From DAOPYE01 sp035352715 (lineage in GTDB: Bacteria > Acidobacteriota > Holophagae > Holophagales > Holophagaceae): DNA of 38,791 nucleotides. The stretch covers positions 1 to 38,791 of the forward strand of contig DAOPYE010000015.1 of the NCBI GenBank assembly GCA_035352715.1, written 5' to 3'. Below the pieces are notes generated by a model. It did no database searches. It saw only the letters and a program-made list of their open reading frames with translations, and had not been told where the DNA came from. Below are positions 24,520-33,690 of this stretch, one piece after another (position 1 is the stretch's first letter; each line of letters starts with the position of its first letter). The translations under genes were made by a program, and so were the position numbers.

Positions 24520-27500
24520 TTATTCGGCCTTGCCGGGGAACTTCAGCTTGGCCATGTCCTCGTAGAGGGCGTGACGGTTGTAGATATCCCGCTGAGCCTG
24601 AGCCAGAAGCTGCTTGAAGGCTTCGGGGTTCGCACGCTCGGTGATGCGGTAGCGCGTCTCGTTGCGGACATAGGCGCCGAGCTCGATCTTCGGAGCGGGG
24701 CTGTCCAGCTGCAGCGGGCTCTCGCCCTGTTCGACGCGGCGGGGGTCGTAGCGGAAGAGCTGCCAGTGACCGGAATCCACGGCCAGCTTCTGCTCTTCGA
24801 CGCCGTTGATGAGGTCGATGCCGTGGGCGATGCAGTGGCTGTAGGCGATGATGATCGAAGGACCATCAAAGCTCTCGGCTTCCTGGAAGGCCTTGACCGT
24901 CTGGGCATCCTTGGCGCCCAGGGCAACCTTGGCGACATAGACGCTGCCGTAGGCCATGGCGATGAGGCCCAGATCCTTCTTGGCCTGCGCCTTGCCCGCG
25001 GTGGCGAACTTGGCGGAAGCGCCCAGAGGCGTGGACTTGGAAGCCTGACCACCGGTGTTGGAGTAGACCTCGGTGTCGAGCACCAGGATGTTGACGTTGC
25101 GGTTCTGGGCAATGACGTGATCCAGACCACCGTAGCCGATGTCGTAGGCCCAACCGTCGCCGCCCAGGATCCACACGCTCTTCTTCACCAGGTAATCGGC
25201 GACGAGGAGCAGCTGCTTGGCTTCGGCGCTATTGATGCCCGCCAGCTTGGCCTTCAGGGCCGCAACGCGCTCGCGCTGGGCCTTGATGCCGGCTTCGTTG
25301 CTCTGATCAGCGTTCGCCAGACCGGCCACCAGTTCATCACCGATGGAGGCGGCCAGCCTGTGCAGCAGCTCCGTGGCGAATTCCTGCTGCTTGTCCACGG
25401 CGAGGCGCATGCCGAAACCGAATTCCGCGTTGTCCTCGAAGAGGCTGTTGGACCAGGCGGGACCGCGGCCATCGCGATTCGTGGTGTAAGGCGTGGTGGG
25501 CAGGTTGCCGCCATAGATGGAGGAGCAACCCGTGGCATTGGCGATGAGGGCGCGATCGCCGAAGAGCTGGCTGAGCAGCTTGACGTAGGGCGTCTCGCCG
25601 CAGCCCGCGCAGGCGCCGGAGTACTCGAACAGGGGCTCCAGGAACTGCGTGCCCTTCAGGTCCAGCTTGACGGTGGTGCGATCCACCTCGGGCAGGTTCA
25701 GGAAGAAGTCGAAGTTCTTGACCTCGGCTTCGCGCAGGGGCAGCTGGGGCGCCATGTTGATGGCCTTGCGGGTGGGCTCGGCCTTGTCCTTCGCAGGGCA
25801 GACAGAGACGCAGATGCCGCAGCCGGTGCAATCCTCGGGGGCCACCTGGATGGTGAACTTCTGACCCTTGAAATCAGCACCCTTGTAGTCGACGCTCTTG
25901 AAGGTTTCGGGAGCATTGGCCAGCAGCGCGGGATCGTAGACCTTGGGACGGATCGCGGCGTGGGGGCAGATCGAGGCGCACTTGTTGCACTGGATGCAGA
26001 CCGCGCTTGACCAGACGGGGATGTCCTGGGCGATATTGCGCTTTTCCCACTTCGTGGTGCCCGTGGGATAGGTGCCATCCACCGGGAAGGCGGACACAGG
26101 CAGCAGATCGCCCTTGTTGGCCATCATGATGGCCTGGACCTTCTTGGTGAACTCGGGAGCGGCGTCGGACACGAAAGGCGGCATGGCGCGGGTGGCAGTC
26201 ACCTTGCCGGGAACTTCGACCTGGTGCAGGTGGGCCAGCGTCTCGTCCACAGCCTTGAAGTTCTTCTCGACGACGGCGTCGCCCTTCTTGCTGTAGGTCT
26301 TCTTGATGGCCTTCTTGATCTGCTCGATGGCCTTCTCGCGGGGCAACACGCCGGCGATCGCGAAGAAGCAGGTCTGCATGATCGTGTTGATGCGCACGCC
26401 CATGCCGGTCTTCTTGGCCACGTCGTAGGCATCGATCACGTAGAACTTCAGGCCCTTGGAGACGATGTCCTGCTGGACTTCCTTGGGCAGGGAGTCCCAG
26501 ACTTCGTCCTTGCTGAAGGGCGTATTGAGCAGGAAGGTCGCGCCCTTCGCGGCATCAGCCAGCATGTCGTACTTGTCAATGAAGCTGGTCTGGTGGCAGG
26601 CGATGAAGTTGGCCTTGCGGATCAGATAGGCACTGCGGATCTCGCGGGGCCCGAAGCGCAGATGGCTGACGGTGATGGCGCCGGCCTTCTTGGAGTCATA
26701 CACAAAGTAGCCCTGGCCGTAGAACTCGGGCTGCTCGGCGATGATCTTGATGGAGTTCTTGTTGGCACCGACGGTGCCATCAGAACCCAGGCCGTAGAAC
26801 ATGGCGCGCTTCACGTCATCGGGTTCGATATCGAACTCGTTGTCCACATCGAGGGACGTGAAGGTCACGTCGTCCACGATGCCCACGGTGAAGTGGTTCT
26901 TGGGCTTGGCCTGATCCAGGTTGTCGTAGATGGCCTTGACGCAGGCGGGCGTGAATTCCTTGCTGGCGAGACCGAAGCGGCCAGCGACGACCGCAGGCTG
27001 GGTGGCGAAGGAAGAAACGCCGTTCTCGGCAGCCTCGCGCAGGGCGGTAACCACGTCCAGGTAGAGCGGATCGCCAGGCGCACCCGGCTCCTTCACGCGG
27101 TCCAGGACCGCGATCTTCTTGACGCTCTTGGGCAGGGCCTTGATGAAGTGCTCGATGGAGAAGGGGCGGTAGAGGTGCACCTTCAGGACGCCGATCTTCT
27201 CGCCCTTGGCCAGGGCGTAGTCGACGTACTCGTGCGTCACTTCGGCGCCGGAGCCCATGATGATGACGACCTTCTCCGCGTCGGGAGCGCCGACGTAATC
27301 GAAGAGGTGGTACTGGCGACCGGTCAGCTTGGCGAACTTACCCATTTCCTCTTCCACGATGCCGGGGGTGGCGTCGTAGAAGGGCTGGGCGGCCTCGCGG
27401 GCCTGGAAGAAGGTGTCGGGGTTCTGTGCCGTGCCGCGGAGGAGCGGCTTGTCGGGCGTCAGCGCGCGGCTGCGGTGCTCGGCGACCATCTCGTCCGTAA

Positions 27501-28086
27501 CCATGGAACGGATGTCGTCGTCGTTCAACATCTCGATCTTGGAGACTTCATGGCTGGTGCGGAAGCCGTCGAAGTAGTGCATGAAAGGCACGCGGCTGCG
27601 GAGCGTCGCGGATTCGGAGATCAGCGCGAAGTCGTGGGCCTGCTGAACGCTATTGGAGGACAGCATGGCGAAGCCGGTCTGGCGACAAGCCATGACGTCC
27701 GAGTGATCGCCAAAGATGGCCAGGGCGTGCGTGGCGATCGTGCGGGCGGTGACATGCAGCACGAAGGGCGTCAGCTCGCCGGCGATCAGGTACATGTTCG
27801 GGATGAAAAGAAGAAGACCCTGCGACGCCGTGAAGGAAGTCGACAGGGCCCCTGCCTGAAGCGCACCGTGCACCGCGCCTGCGGCGCCGGCCTCGGACTG
27901 CATTTCTACAACGAGGGGAATCGTGCCCCAGATGTTCTTCTGTCCCTTGGCGGACCATTCATCGGACCATTCGCCCATGTTCGAGGAGGGCGTGATCGGG
28001 TAGATGGCGATCACCTCATTGGTGCGATGGGCGACCGATGCGGTCGCCTCGTTTCCGTCGATGGTGACCATGCGTCTTTCAGCCAT
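24520..28086 (-). CDS. nifJ: Pyruvate:ferredoxin (flavodoxin) oxidoreductase, single-chain
   Basis: This 1188-residue enzyme is the homodimeric PFOR in which all domains lie on one chain. It converts pyruvate and CoA to acetyl-CoA and CO2, passing electrons to ferredoxin or flavodoxin. The N-terminal domain (ATASVAHRTNEVIAIYPITP) binds pyrophosphate. Two ferredoxin-type clusters are at CIQCNKCASICP (about residue 696) and CTGCGICVSVCP (about 752). A further cluster cysteine pair is in CAGCGETPYV (about 823), and the thiamine pyrophosphate GDGWAYDIGYGG motif is at about 975. AAGGAGG lies eight bases before the ATG at 28084-28086. A terminator follows the gene. Rubrerythrin diverges from it, as expected for an oxygen-sensitive enzyme in an anaerobe-like cell. 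Confidence 0.96.
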   Translation of the reverse strand: MAERRMVTIDGNEATASVAHRTNEVIAIYPITPSSNMGEWSDEWSAKGQKNIWGTIPLVVEMQSEAGAAGAVHGALQAGALSTSFTASQGLLLFIPNMYLIAGELTPFVLHVTARTIATHALAIFGDHSDVMACRQTGFAMLSSNSVQQAHDFALISESATLRSRVPFMHYFDGFRTSHEVSKIEMLNDDDIRSMVTDEMVAEHRSRALTPDKPLLRGTAQNPDTFFQAREAAQPFYDATPGIVEEEMGKFAKLTGRQYHLFDYVGAPDAEKVVIIMGSGAEVTHEYVDYALAKGEKIGVLKVHLYRPFSIEHFIKALPKSVKKIAVLDRVKEPGAPGDPLYLDVVTALREAAENGVSSFATQPAVVAGRFGLASKEFTPACVKAIYDNLDQAKPKNHFTVGIVDDVTFTSLDVDNEFDIEPDDVKRAMFYGLGSDGTVGANKNSIKIIAEQPEFYGQGYFVYDSKKAGAITVSHLRFGPREIRSAYLIRKANFIACHQTSFIDKYDMLADAAKGATFLLNTPFSKDEVWDSLPKEVQQDIVSKGLKFYVIDAYDVAKKTGMGVRINTIMQTCFFAIAGVLPREKAIEQIKKAIKKTYSKKGDAVVEKNFKAVDETLAHLHQVEVPGKVTATRAMPPFVSDAAPEFTKKVQAIMMANKGDLLPVSAFPVDGTYPTGTTKWEKRNIAQDIPVWSSAVCIQCNKCASICPHAAIRPKVYDPALLANAPETFKSVDYKGADFKGQKFTIQVAPEDCTGCGICVSVCPAKDKAEPTRKAINMAPQLPLREAEVKNFDFFLNLPEVDRTTVKLDLKGTQFLEPLFEYSGACAGCGETPYVKLLSQLFGDRALIANATGCSSIYGGNLPTTPYTTNRDGRGPAWSNSLFEDNAEFGFGMRLAVDKQQEFATELLHRLAASIGDELVAGLANADQSNEAGIKAQRERVAALKAKLAGINSAEAKQLLLVADYLVKKSVWILGGDGWAYDIGYGGLDHVIAQNRNVNILVLDTEVYSNTGGQASKSTPLGASAKFATAGKAQAKKDLGLIAMAYGSVYVAKVALGAKDAQTVKAFQEAESFDGPSIIIAYSHCIAHGIDLINGVEEQKLAVDSGHWQLFRYDPRRVEQGESPLQLDSPAPKIELGAYVRNETRYRITERANPEAFKQLLAQAQRDIYNRHALYEDMAKLKFPGKAE

Positions 28087-28199
28087 GGCGTGCCTCCTTC
28101 GTGCGTGGTGGTTTAAGTCGTAGATCGACAAATGGTTGGGATTAGGCCCGGGGAAGCGGGGGCATTCGCCCGGTCATTCGTGCCGCTTCAACAGAGCCG

Positions 28200-28228
28200 A
28201 GTCTAGGTGGATCTCCGGGCCATGGCAA
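28200..28228 (-). promoter_or_regulatory. Predicted promoter of nifJ
   Basis: On the minus strand TTGCCA (28223-28228) and TAGACT (28200-28205) are 17 bp apart, a good sigma70-type pair. The same two hexamers occur before feoA with a 16-bp spacer. Transcription would start near 28193, giving a leader of about 107 nt. Confidence 0.45.
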
Positions 28229-28241
28229 GCTATTCAAGTCT

Positions 28242-28270
28242 TTAATCGTACGACCCGAATCAACTAGAAT
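28242..28270 (+). promoter_or_regulatory. Predicted promoter of the rubrerythrin gene
   Basis: TTAATC (28242-28247) and TAGAAT (28265-28270) are 17 bp apart. Transcription would begin around 28277, about 34 nt before the ATG. The site is separate from the divergent nifJ promoter, so the two genes need not share control. Confidence 0.35.
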
Positions 28271-28310
28271 CTGTATAAAACAGTTCATTACTGAAGCTCT
28301 GGAGGAGCCC

Positions 28311-28889
28311 ATGGAATTCAAGGACAGTCAGACCGCCAAGAACCTGCTCAAGGCCTTCGCTGGGGAGAGCCAGGCCCGAAACCGATACACCTTCGCGGCC
28401 TCCATCGCCCGCAAGGAGGGCCTGGAGCACGTGGCCGCCATCTTCCTGGAGACCGCCGAAAACGAGAAGGAGCACGCCAAGCTGTTCTTCAAACAGCTTG
28501 AATCCCTCGCGCCGGGCGCCATCGAGATCACGGCGTCCTACCCGGCCGTGGCCGGCGACACCGCTGCCCAGCTCAAGGCCGCTTTCGAAGGCGAGAACGA
28601 GGAATGGTCCGCCCTCTACCCCGAATTCGCCCGCATCGCCAAGGAAGAAGGCTTCAACGAGGCCGCGCGCGCCTTCGAGCAGGTCGCCAAGGTCGAGAAG
28701 GAGCATGAAGCGCGCTTCCGCCGCCTGCACGACCATGTGGTCAACGGCACCGTTTTCCAGCGCGGCGAGAAGATCTACTGGCGCTGCCGCAACTGCGGCC
28801 ACATCCACGAAAGCGCGGTGGCCCCCAAGGTGTGCCCCGTCTGCCTGCACCCCCAGGCCTTCTTTGAGCCCGTGGGCGAAAATTTCTGA
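28311..28889 (+). CDS. rbr: Rubrerythrin
   Basis: The 192-residue cytoplasmic protein has the two parts of classical rubrerythrin. A ferritin-like four-helix bundle has di-iron ligands in GESQARNRY, ETAENEKEHAK and VEKEHEARF. A C-terminal rubredoxin-like domain has an iron site of Cys159, Cys162, Cys175 and Cys178 (CRNCGH and CPVCLH). Rubrerythrin reduces hydrogen peroxide, with electrons from rubredoxin or NADH-linked donors, and protects anaerobic metabolism. Length is normal. TGGAGGAG lies before the ATG at 28311. It diverges from nifJ, and a strong terminator follows, so it is a one-gene transcript. Confidence 0.96.
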   Translation: MEFKDSQTAKNLLKAFAGESQARNRYTFAASIARKEGLEHVAAIFLETAENEKEHAKLFFKQLESLAPGAIEITASYPAVAGDTAAQLKAAFEGENEEWSALYPEFARIAKEEGFNEAARAFEQVAKVEKEHEARFRRLHDHVVNGTVFQRGEKIYWRCRNCGHIHESAVAPKVCPVCLHPQAFFEPVGENF

Positions 28890-28913
28890 TCATTCCAAAC
28901 GCAATTTCGTGAA

Positions 28914-28945
28914 GAGAGGCGCCCGTCATGGGCGCCTCTCGCTTT
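28914..28945 (+). terminator. Intrinsic terminator after rubrerythrin
   Basis: GAGAGGCGCCC (28914-28924) and GGGCGCCTCTC (28930-28940) are a perfect 11-bp stem with loop GTCAT, followed by GCTTTT. It lies 24 nt after the rubrerythrin stop. Confidence 0.88.
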
Positions 28946-29065
28946 TCTGAGACCTACGACACATGCCCTCTTGTGCGATGATAGAGAGCTAGGCTCTGCT
29001 GCGCCGGAGTCACTGGTTCCAAGGCTCTTTCCAGGGTTGTTCCATAAGGTTTTTCCGAGGCGTTC

Positions 29066-30526
<1,461 letters not shown>

Positions 30527-30550
30527 CGCGGCACGAACGGCCCCCGGAAT

Positions 30551-30584
30551 ATGAAAAGCCCTCTCGATCGAGAGGGCTTTTCAT
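30551..30584. terminator. Bidirectional terminator between guaB and the GT9 gene
   Basis: The 34 bases at 30551-30584 form a perfect palindrome with centre GATC and arms ATGAAAAGCCCTCTCG and CGAGAGGGCTTTTCAT. The GC-rich core GCCCTCTCG pairs with CGAGAGGGC, and the A/T tracts give a U-run on either strand. It sits 25 nt after the guaB stop and 14 nt after the GT9 stop, so it serves both converging genes. Confidence 0.92.
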
Positions 30585-30597
30585 TCAAGTCGCAAGG

Positions 30598-31701
30598 TCA
30601 GATCGCGGGCGTGATGGACTTCTGGCGGCGCTCGTTGGCCAGAAGATGCAGCAGATCCGCCACGCGTTCGGGGGCGATGCGGTGGCTGGCGGAGTTGTGC
30701 GCATCCCCTGCCCCGTCCGGTCCCACCTCCAGGCCGCGGATCGTGAGGGAATAGGATCCCTGGGGCGTGAAATACTGCTCGCGCGTGGGGCCCATGAGGG
30801 TTACGACGGGAGCGCCCGTCGCGGCGGCGGTATGCCCAAGTCCGGTGTCGACCGATATATTGCCGTAGGCGCCGTGCTGCAGGGCCACAGCTTCTGGGAT
30901 GCTTGTCTGTCCCGTGATATCCAGGCTGCCAGGTGCAAGCGCGGCCAGGCGAGCGCCCAGTTCGCGCTCATCGCCCCCCCCCAACCAAACGACGCGAAGC
31001 CCCTGCGCCATGAAGATCCGCGCGAGGGCGGGCCACTTCTCGTCTTCGGGGAACCAGCGCTTGGGATACCCGCGCGTTCCGAAAGCCAGCGTCACATAGG
31101 ACTCACCATCCCAGCCGTGCGCGCGCAGCAGCTCGGGTGCGTGCCGGCCACCCAGCAAGTCCGGATTCAATTCGGGCATGGTCAGCTCGTTGTGTTGTCC
31201 CGTAAGGGGCTCGAGCAGCGCCCCGAAACGGCGCACGATGGGGACTTCCAGATCCCGGTACTGGAATCCGTAATGGTAGAGCATCGCCAGGCGGTTGTTC
31301 ACGTCCCCGGCACGCACAGGCACGCGGGCCATCCAGGCCGCCAGGGCCAGCCGCACGCTCTGGCTCAGGTTGATCACTGCGACGGGACGATTCGCCCGCC
31401 AGCGGCGCAACAGGGCCCAGGGATCGAGCTTGTTCCGGCCTCCGGATTCCAGCACGCATTCGGAGATCAGCTCGGGATTCGCATCCTGGAACAGGGCTGC
31501 GCCCGCAGCGTGACCCACCGCCACCCAGCGCAAGCTCGCGCCGCGCTCTGCGGCGACCTCATTCCAGGCGCGCTGAAGGCCGGAAAAGAACGGGAGCGAG
31601 AAAACCACGTCTCCCAGCTGTCTTGGGAAACGGATCCAAACCTCTGAAACAACCCCAGGCTTCAGTTCTCGACGCAGTACATCCGATCCACAATCCGCCA
31701 A
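30598..31701 (-). CDS. Glycosyltransferase family 9 (heptosyltransferase-like)
   Basis: The 367-residue protein has two Rossmann-like halves of the GT9 family, which adds heptose to lipopolysaccharide core. An N-terminal RQLGDVVFSLPFF motif binds the acceptor side, and the C-terminal SVDTGLGHTAAATGAPVV plus LMGPT motif fits the ADP-sugar pocket. It most resembles heptosyltransferase II-type proteins, but donor and acceptor cannot be named. The only start codon before the conserved region is TTG at 31699-31701; an in-frame TAG lies 8 codons upstream with no ATG or GTG in between. A perfect palindrome precedes the start and a GGAG lies within it. With the gmhB-like gene it suggests heptose-containing lipopolysaccharide. 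Confidence 0.83.
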   Translation of the reverse strand: MADCGSDVLRRELKPGVVSEVWIRFPRQLGDVVFSLPFFSGLQRAWNEVAAERGASLRWVAVGHAAGAALFQDANPELISECVLESGGRNKLDPWALLRRWRANRPVAVINLSQSVRLALAAWMARVPVRAGDVNNRLAMLYHYGFQYRDLEVPIVRRFGALLEPLTGQHNELTMPELNPDLLGGRHAPELLRAHGWDGESYVTLAFGTRGYPKRWFPEDEKWPALARIFMAQGLRVVWLGGGDERELGARLAALAPGSLDITGQTSIPEAVALQHGAYGNISVDTGLGHTAAATGAPVVTLMGPTREQYFTPQGSYSLTIRGLEVGPDGAGDAHNSASHRIAPERVADLLHLLANERRQKSITPAI

Positions 31702-31712
31702 TGGAATACCCC

Positions 31713-31739
31713 AAACTCCAGACTAAAAATCTGGAGTTT
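31713..31739 (-). promoter_or_regulatory. Perfect palindrome in the leader of the GT9 gene
   Basis: AAACTCCAGA (31713-31722) and TCTGGAGTTT (31730-31739) are perfect 10-bp inverted repeats with a 7-nt loop. On the minus strand it begins a few bases after a possible -10 box and ends 11 nt before the TTG start. One arm contains GGAG. It could be an operator over the transcription start or an mRNA hairpin limiting ribosome access. It is not followed by a T-run, so it is not a normal terminator. Confidence 0.55.
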
Positions 31740-31740
31740 C

Positions 31741-31769
31741 AATTAAGCATGGACGCCCCATTGACGCAA
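31741..31769 (-). promoter_or_regulatory. Possible promoter of the GT9 gene
   Basis: On the minus strand TTGCGT (31764-31769) and TTAATT (31741-31746) stand 17 bp apart, directly upstream of the palindrome. The match is partial. If real, the GT9 gene can be transcribed independently of the recR group. Confidence 0.35.
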
Positions 31770-31829
31770 GAAAGCCGCGCCATCCCTACACTTGTGCGAT
31801 GCAACCCAGGCCGGAAACGAAAGGGATCT

Positions 31830-32135
31830 TCACAAGAAATGGATGCGGACTTCTTCCTTGTCGGGCACCTGCTCCAGCGTAAAAGTCCTGCCTGCTTCAC
31901 ACGCCATGCCTTCGCTTGCCGACGCGGCCTGGATCCGCGCGAGGAGCTTCACGCGGTCTTCCGCGACGCATTGTTCGTTGAAATGGCACTGGAAGCGCTT
32001 CAGGTCCTGCGGAACAAACTGGATCAGGAAGGCCGCGTGCTCGACGAAGACCAGATCGTCGTAGGCGTGCGTGACCTCCAGGCCTGTCGCGGCCTTGAGA
32101 ATGTTCTGGACCCGACCGAGTTCATAGATTTCCAT
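31830..32135 (-). CDS. Conserved-looking small protein of unknown function downstream of recR
   Basis: I do not recognise this 101-residue protein. It begins MEIYELGRVQNILKAATG and ends EEVRIHFL. It mixes alpha and beta segments, carries a hydrophobic DDLVFVEHAAFLIQFVP strand pair, and has two cysteines (HFNEQCVAEDR and EGMACEAG). No signal peptide or membrane helix is seen, so it should be cytoplasmic. GGAGG stands six to seven bases before the ATG at 32133-32135, a strong sign that it is a real gene. It follows recR by 84 nt on the same strand and may be the last gene of the thiL-ybaB-recR unit. Confidence 0.65.
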   Translation of the reverse strand: MEIYELGRVQNILKAATGLEVTHAYDDLVFVEHAAFLIQFVPQDLKRFQCHFNEQCVAEDRVKLLARIQAASASEGMACEAGRTFTLEQVPDKEEVRIHFL

Positions 32136-32219
32136 GCGCGCCTCCAACACCATGCGATGCCGCATGATGCCCCGCCCGAGCCCACTTCGCGCCGGTTTTC
32201 TGGCGTGATCGACAAGGCT

Positions 32220-32816
32220 TCACACCGGCCGACGGCCTTCCAGCGCCCGATCCAGCGTCAGGTCGTCGGCGTATTCCAGATCGCTACCGATGGGCAGGCC
32301 CAGGCCGATGCGCGTGGTCTTGAGGCCCAGCGGCTCGAGAATGCGGGCCAGCCAAGTGGCCGTGGCTTCGCCATCCAGGGTCGGATTGGTCGCCAGGATC
32401 AGTTCCTCGATGCGATCATCCTCCAGGCGCTTCAACAATTCGCGGGTGCGCAGCTGATCGGGCCCGATGCCGCGCAACGGCGAGATCAGTCCGCCCAGCA
32501 CGTGATAGCGGCCATGGAAGTGCCCGCTGCGCTCGAAGGTGAGCACGTTGGAGGCTTCCGCCACCACCACCAGCACGCGGGGATCGCGGCGCGGGTCCTC
32601 GCAGATGGTGCATACGGGACGATCCGTGAAGCCGCCGCAGACCTCACAGAAGCCCACGCGCCGCGCGGCCTGGTTCAGCAGATCCCCCAGGTGTTCCATG
32701 GCCTGGGGGCCTTCCTTCAGCAGGTGCAGCGCCATGCGCTGGGCGGACTTCGAGCCCACGCCCGGAAGCTGCTGAAGAGCTTCCACGACGGCTTCCAGGG
32801 GGGCGGGTAGTCTCAT
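32220..32816 (-). CDS. recR: Recombination protein RecR
   Basis: The 198-residue protein has the RecR domain order: a helix-hairpin-helix (LPGVGSKSAQRMALHLL), a four-cysteine zinc motif (Cys57, Cys60, Cys69, Cys72), a Toprim domain (VLVVVAEASNVLTFERSG) and a C-terminal ATNPTLDGEATA motif. With RecF and RecO it loads RecA at single-strand gaps. The length is the standard size. The ATG at 32814-32816 lies 12 nt after the ybaB stop with no clear ribosome site, which suggests coupling to ybaB. ybaB-recR is a widely conserved pair, but the usual dnaX in front is replaced by a DUF2062-like gene. Confidence 0.96.
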   Translation of the reverse strand: MRLPAPLEAVVEALQQLPGVGSKSAQRMALHLLKEGPQAMEHLGDLLNQAARRVGFCEVCGGFTDRPVCTICEDPRRDPRVLVVVAEASNVLTFERSGHFHGRYHVLGGLISPLRGIGPDQLRTRELLKRLEDDRIEELILATNPTLDGEATATWLARILEPLGLKTTRIGLGLPIGSDLEYADDLTLDRALEGRRPV

Positions 32817-32828
32817 GACAGCAACTGT

Positions 32829-33131
32829 CTAGAACTTCAGGCCGGGGATGTTCATGCCGCCTGTCATTCCTCCAGTGATCTTGCCCATGGCTTCGTCGGC
32901 CTTGGCAGACGCATCCTTGTAGGCCGCGAGGATCAGGTCCTCCAGCATGCTGACATCCTCGGGATCCACCACGTCCTTGGCGATGGAAACCGAGACAACC
33001 TCCTTGGCGCCATTCACCGTGATCTTCACGCATTCGCCGCCCGACGTGCCTTCGGCGCGCAGATTCACCTGCGCCTCCTGCAGCTTCTGCTGCATGGCCT
33101 GGGCCTGTTTCATGAGATAGCGCATATCCAT
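32829..33131 (-). CDS. ybaB: Nucleoid-associated protein YbaB/EbfC
   Basis: The 100-residue protein is a typical YbaB/EbfC: MDMRYLMKQAQAMQQKLQEAQ forms the first long helix, followed by the TVNGAKEVVSVSIAKDVVDP strand region and a second helix. The tail is rich in Gly and Met (KITGGMTGGMNIPGLKF). It forms dimers that bind DNA with little sequence preference and is linked to recombination. GGAG stands before the ATG at 33129-33131. It sits 10 nt after the DUF2062 gene and 12 nt before recR. Confidence 0.95.
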   Translation of the reverse strand: MDMRYLMKQAQAMQQKLQEAQVNLRAEGTSGGECVKITVNGAKEVVSVSIAKDVVDPEDVSMLEDLILAAYKDASAKADEAMGKITGGMTGGMNIPGLKF

Positions 33132-33141
33132 GGGGATCTCC

Positions 33142-33690
33142 TCAATGCGTTGCGGAAGGGGGATAACGGTGGGTGCGGCGCAGCCGCTCGGCGATGGCGC
33201 GCATGGCGAAATAGCTGATCGCCAGGAACACCAGACTGACGACCATCCCGCCCAAGAAGTATGGCGCCAGGATGGGCTTCAGCATCTTGAACATGGCCTC
33301 GAAGCCATCCCGCGTCAGGAAGCTGCGCCAACCCAGCGTGTGCCACTGGATCACGCTTAGGTCCAGATTGAGCCCCCGCCCCAGCAGGATGTTGCCCGCA
33401 TAGGTGTTCGTGGTCGCGATGGGCACCAGCGTCCAGGGGTTGTTGATGAACGCGGCCGCCAGCATCAGTGGGCGATGCAGGCGCTTCGAGCAGAAGCAGG
33501 CGAACACCACCATCATGGTGTGCAGCCCCAGCACCGGGTTCCACGCGATGGAGCACCCGATGGCGAAGCTCAGGGCCACCTCGCCCGAGGTTTTTTCCGG
33601 GTGCAGCAAATGCTGTTTGAGGGTCTGGCGAAAATTCAGCTTCCGGCCGGTATTCGGGACTGGGGCTGTCTCAGGCGTGGGTTCAGGCAT
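33142..33690 (-). CDS. DUF2062-family membrane protein
   Basis: The 182-residue protein has the DUF2062 pattern: a short cytoplasmic N-terminus, GEVALSFAIGCSIAWNPVLGLHT, then RPLMLAAAFINNPWTLVPI, and a C-terminal membrane helix (LGGMVVSLVFLAISYFAM). Three or four membrane segments are likely. The NNPWT motif is characteristic of the family, whose function is not settled. The start ATG at 33688-33690 overlaps the thiL stop by 8 nt (ATGCCTGA), so the two are probably translated together. It has no strong ribosome site of its own. ybaB follows closely. Confidence 0.85.
   Translation of the reverse strand: MPEPTPETAPVPNTGRKLNFRQTLKQHLLHPEKTSGEVALSFAIGCSIAWNPVLGLHTMMVVFACFCSKRLHRPLMLAAAFINNPWTLVPIATTNTYAGNILLGRGLNLDLSVIQWHTLGWRSFLTRDGFEAMFKMLKPILAPYFLGGMVVSLVFLAISYFAMRAIAERLRRTHRYPPSATH

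Noticed and set aside
24571..28116. Two long open frames (479 and 630 codons) antisense to nifJ
   Set aside because: They mirror a clearly coding gene with strong GC3 bias, which keeps the opposite frame free of stops. Their translations show no recognisable domain, and PFOR on the other strand is complete.
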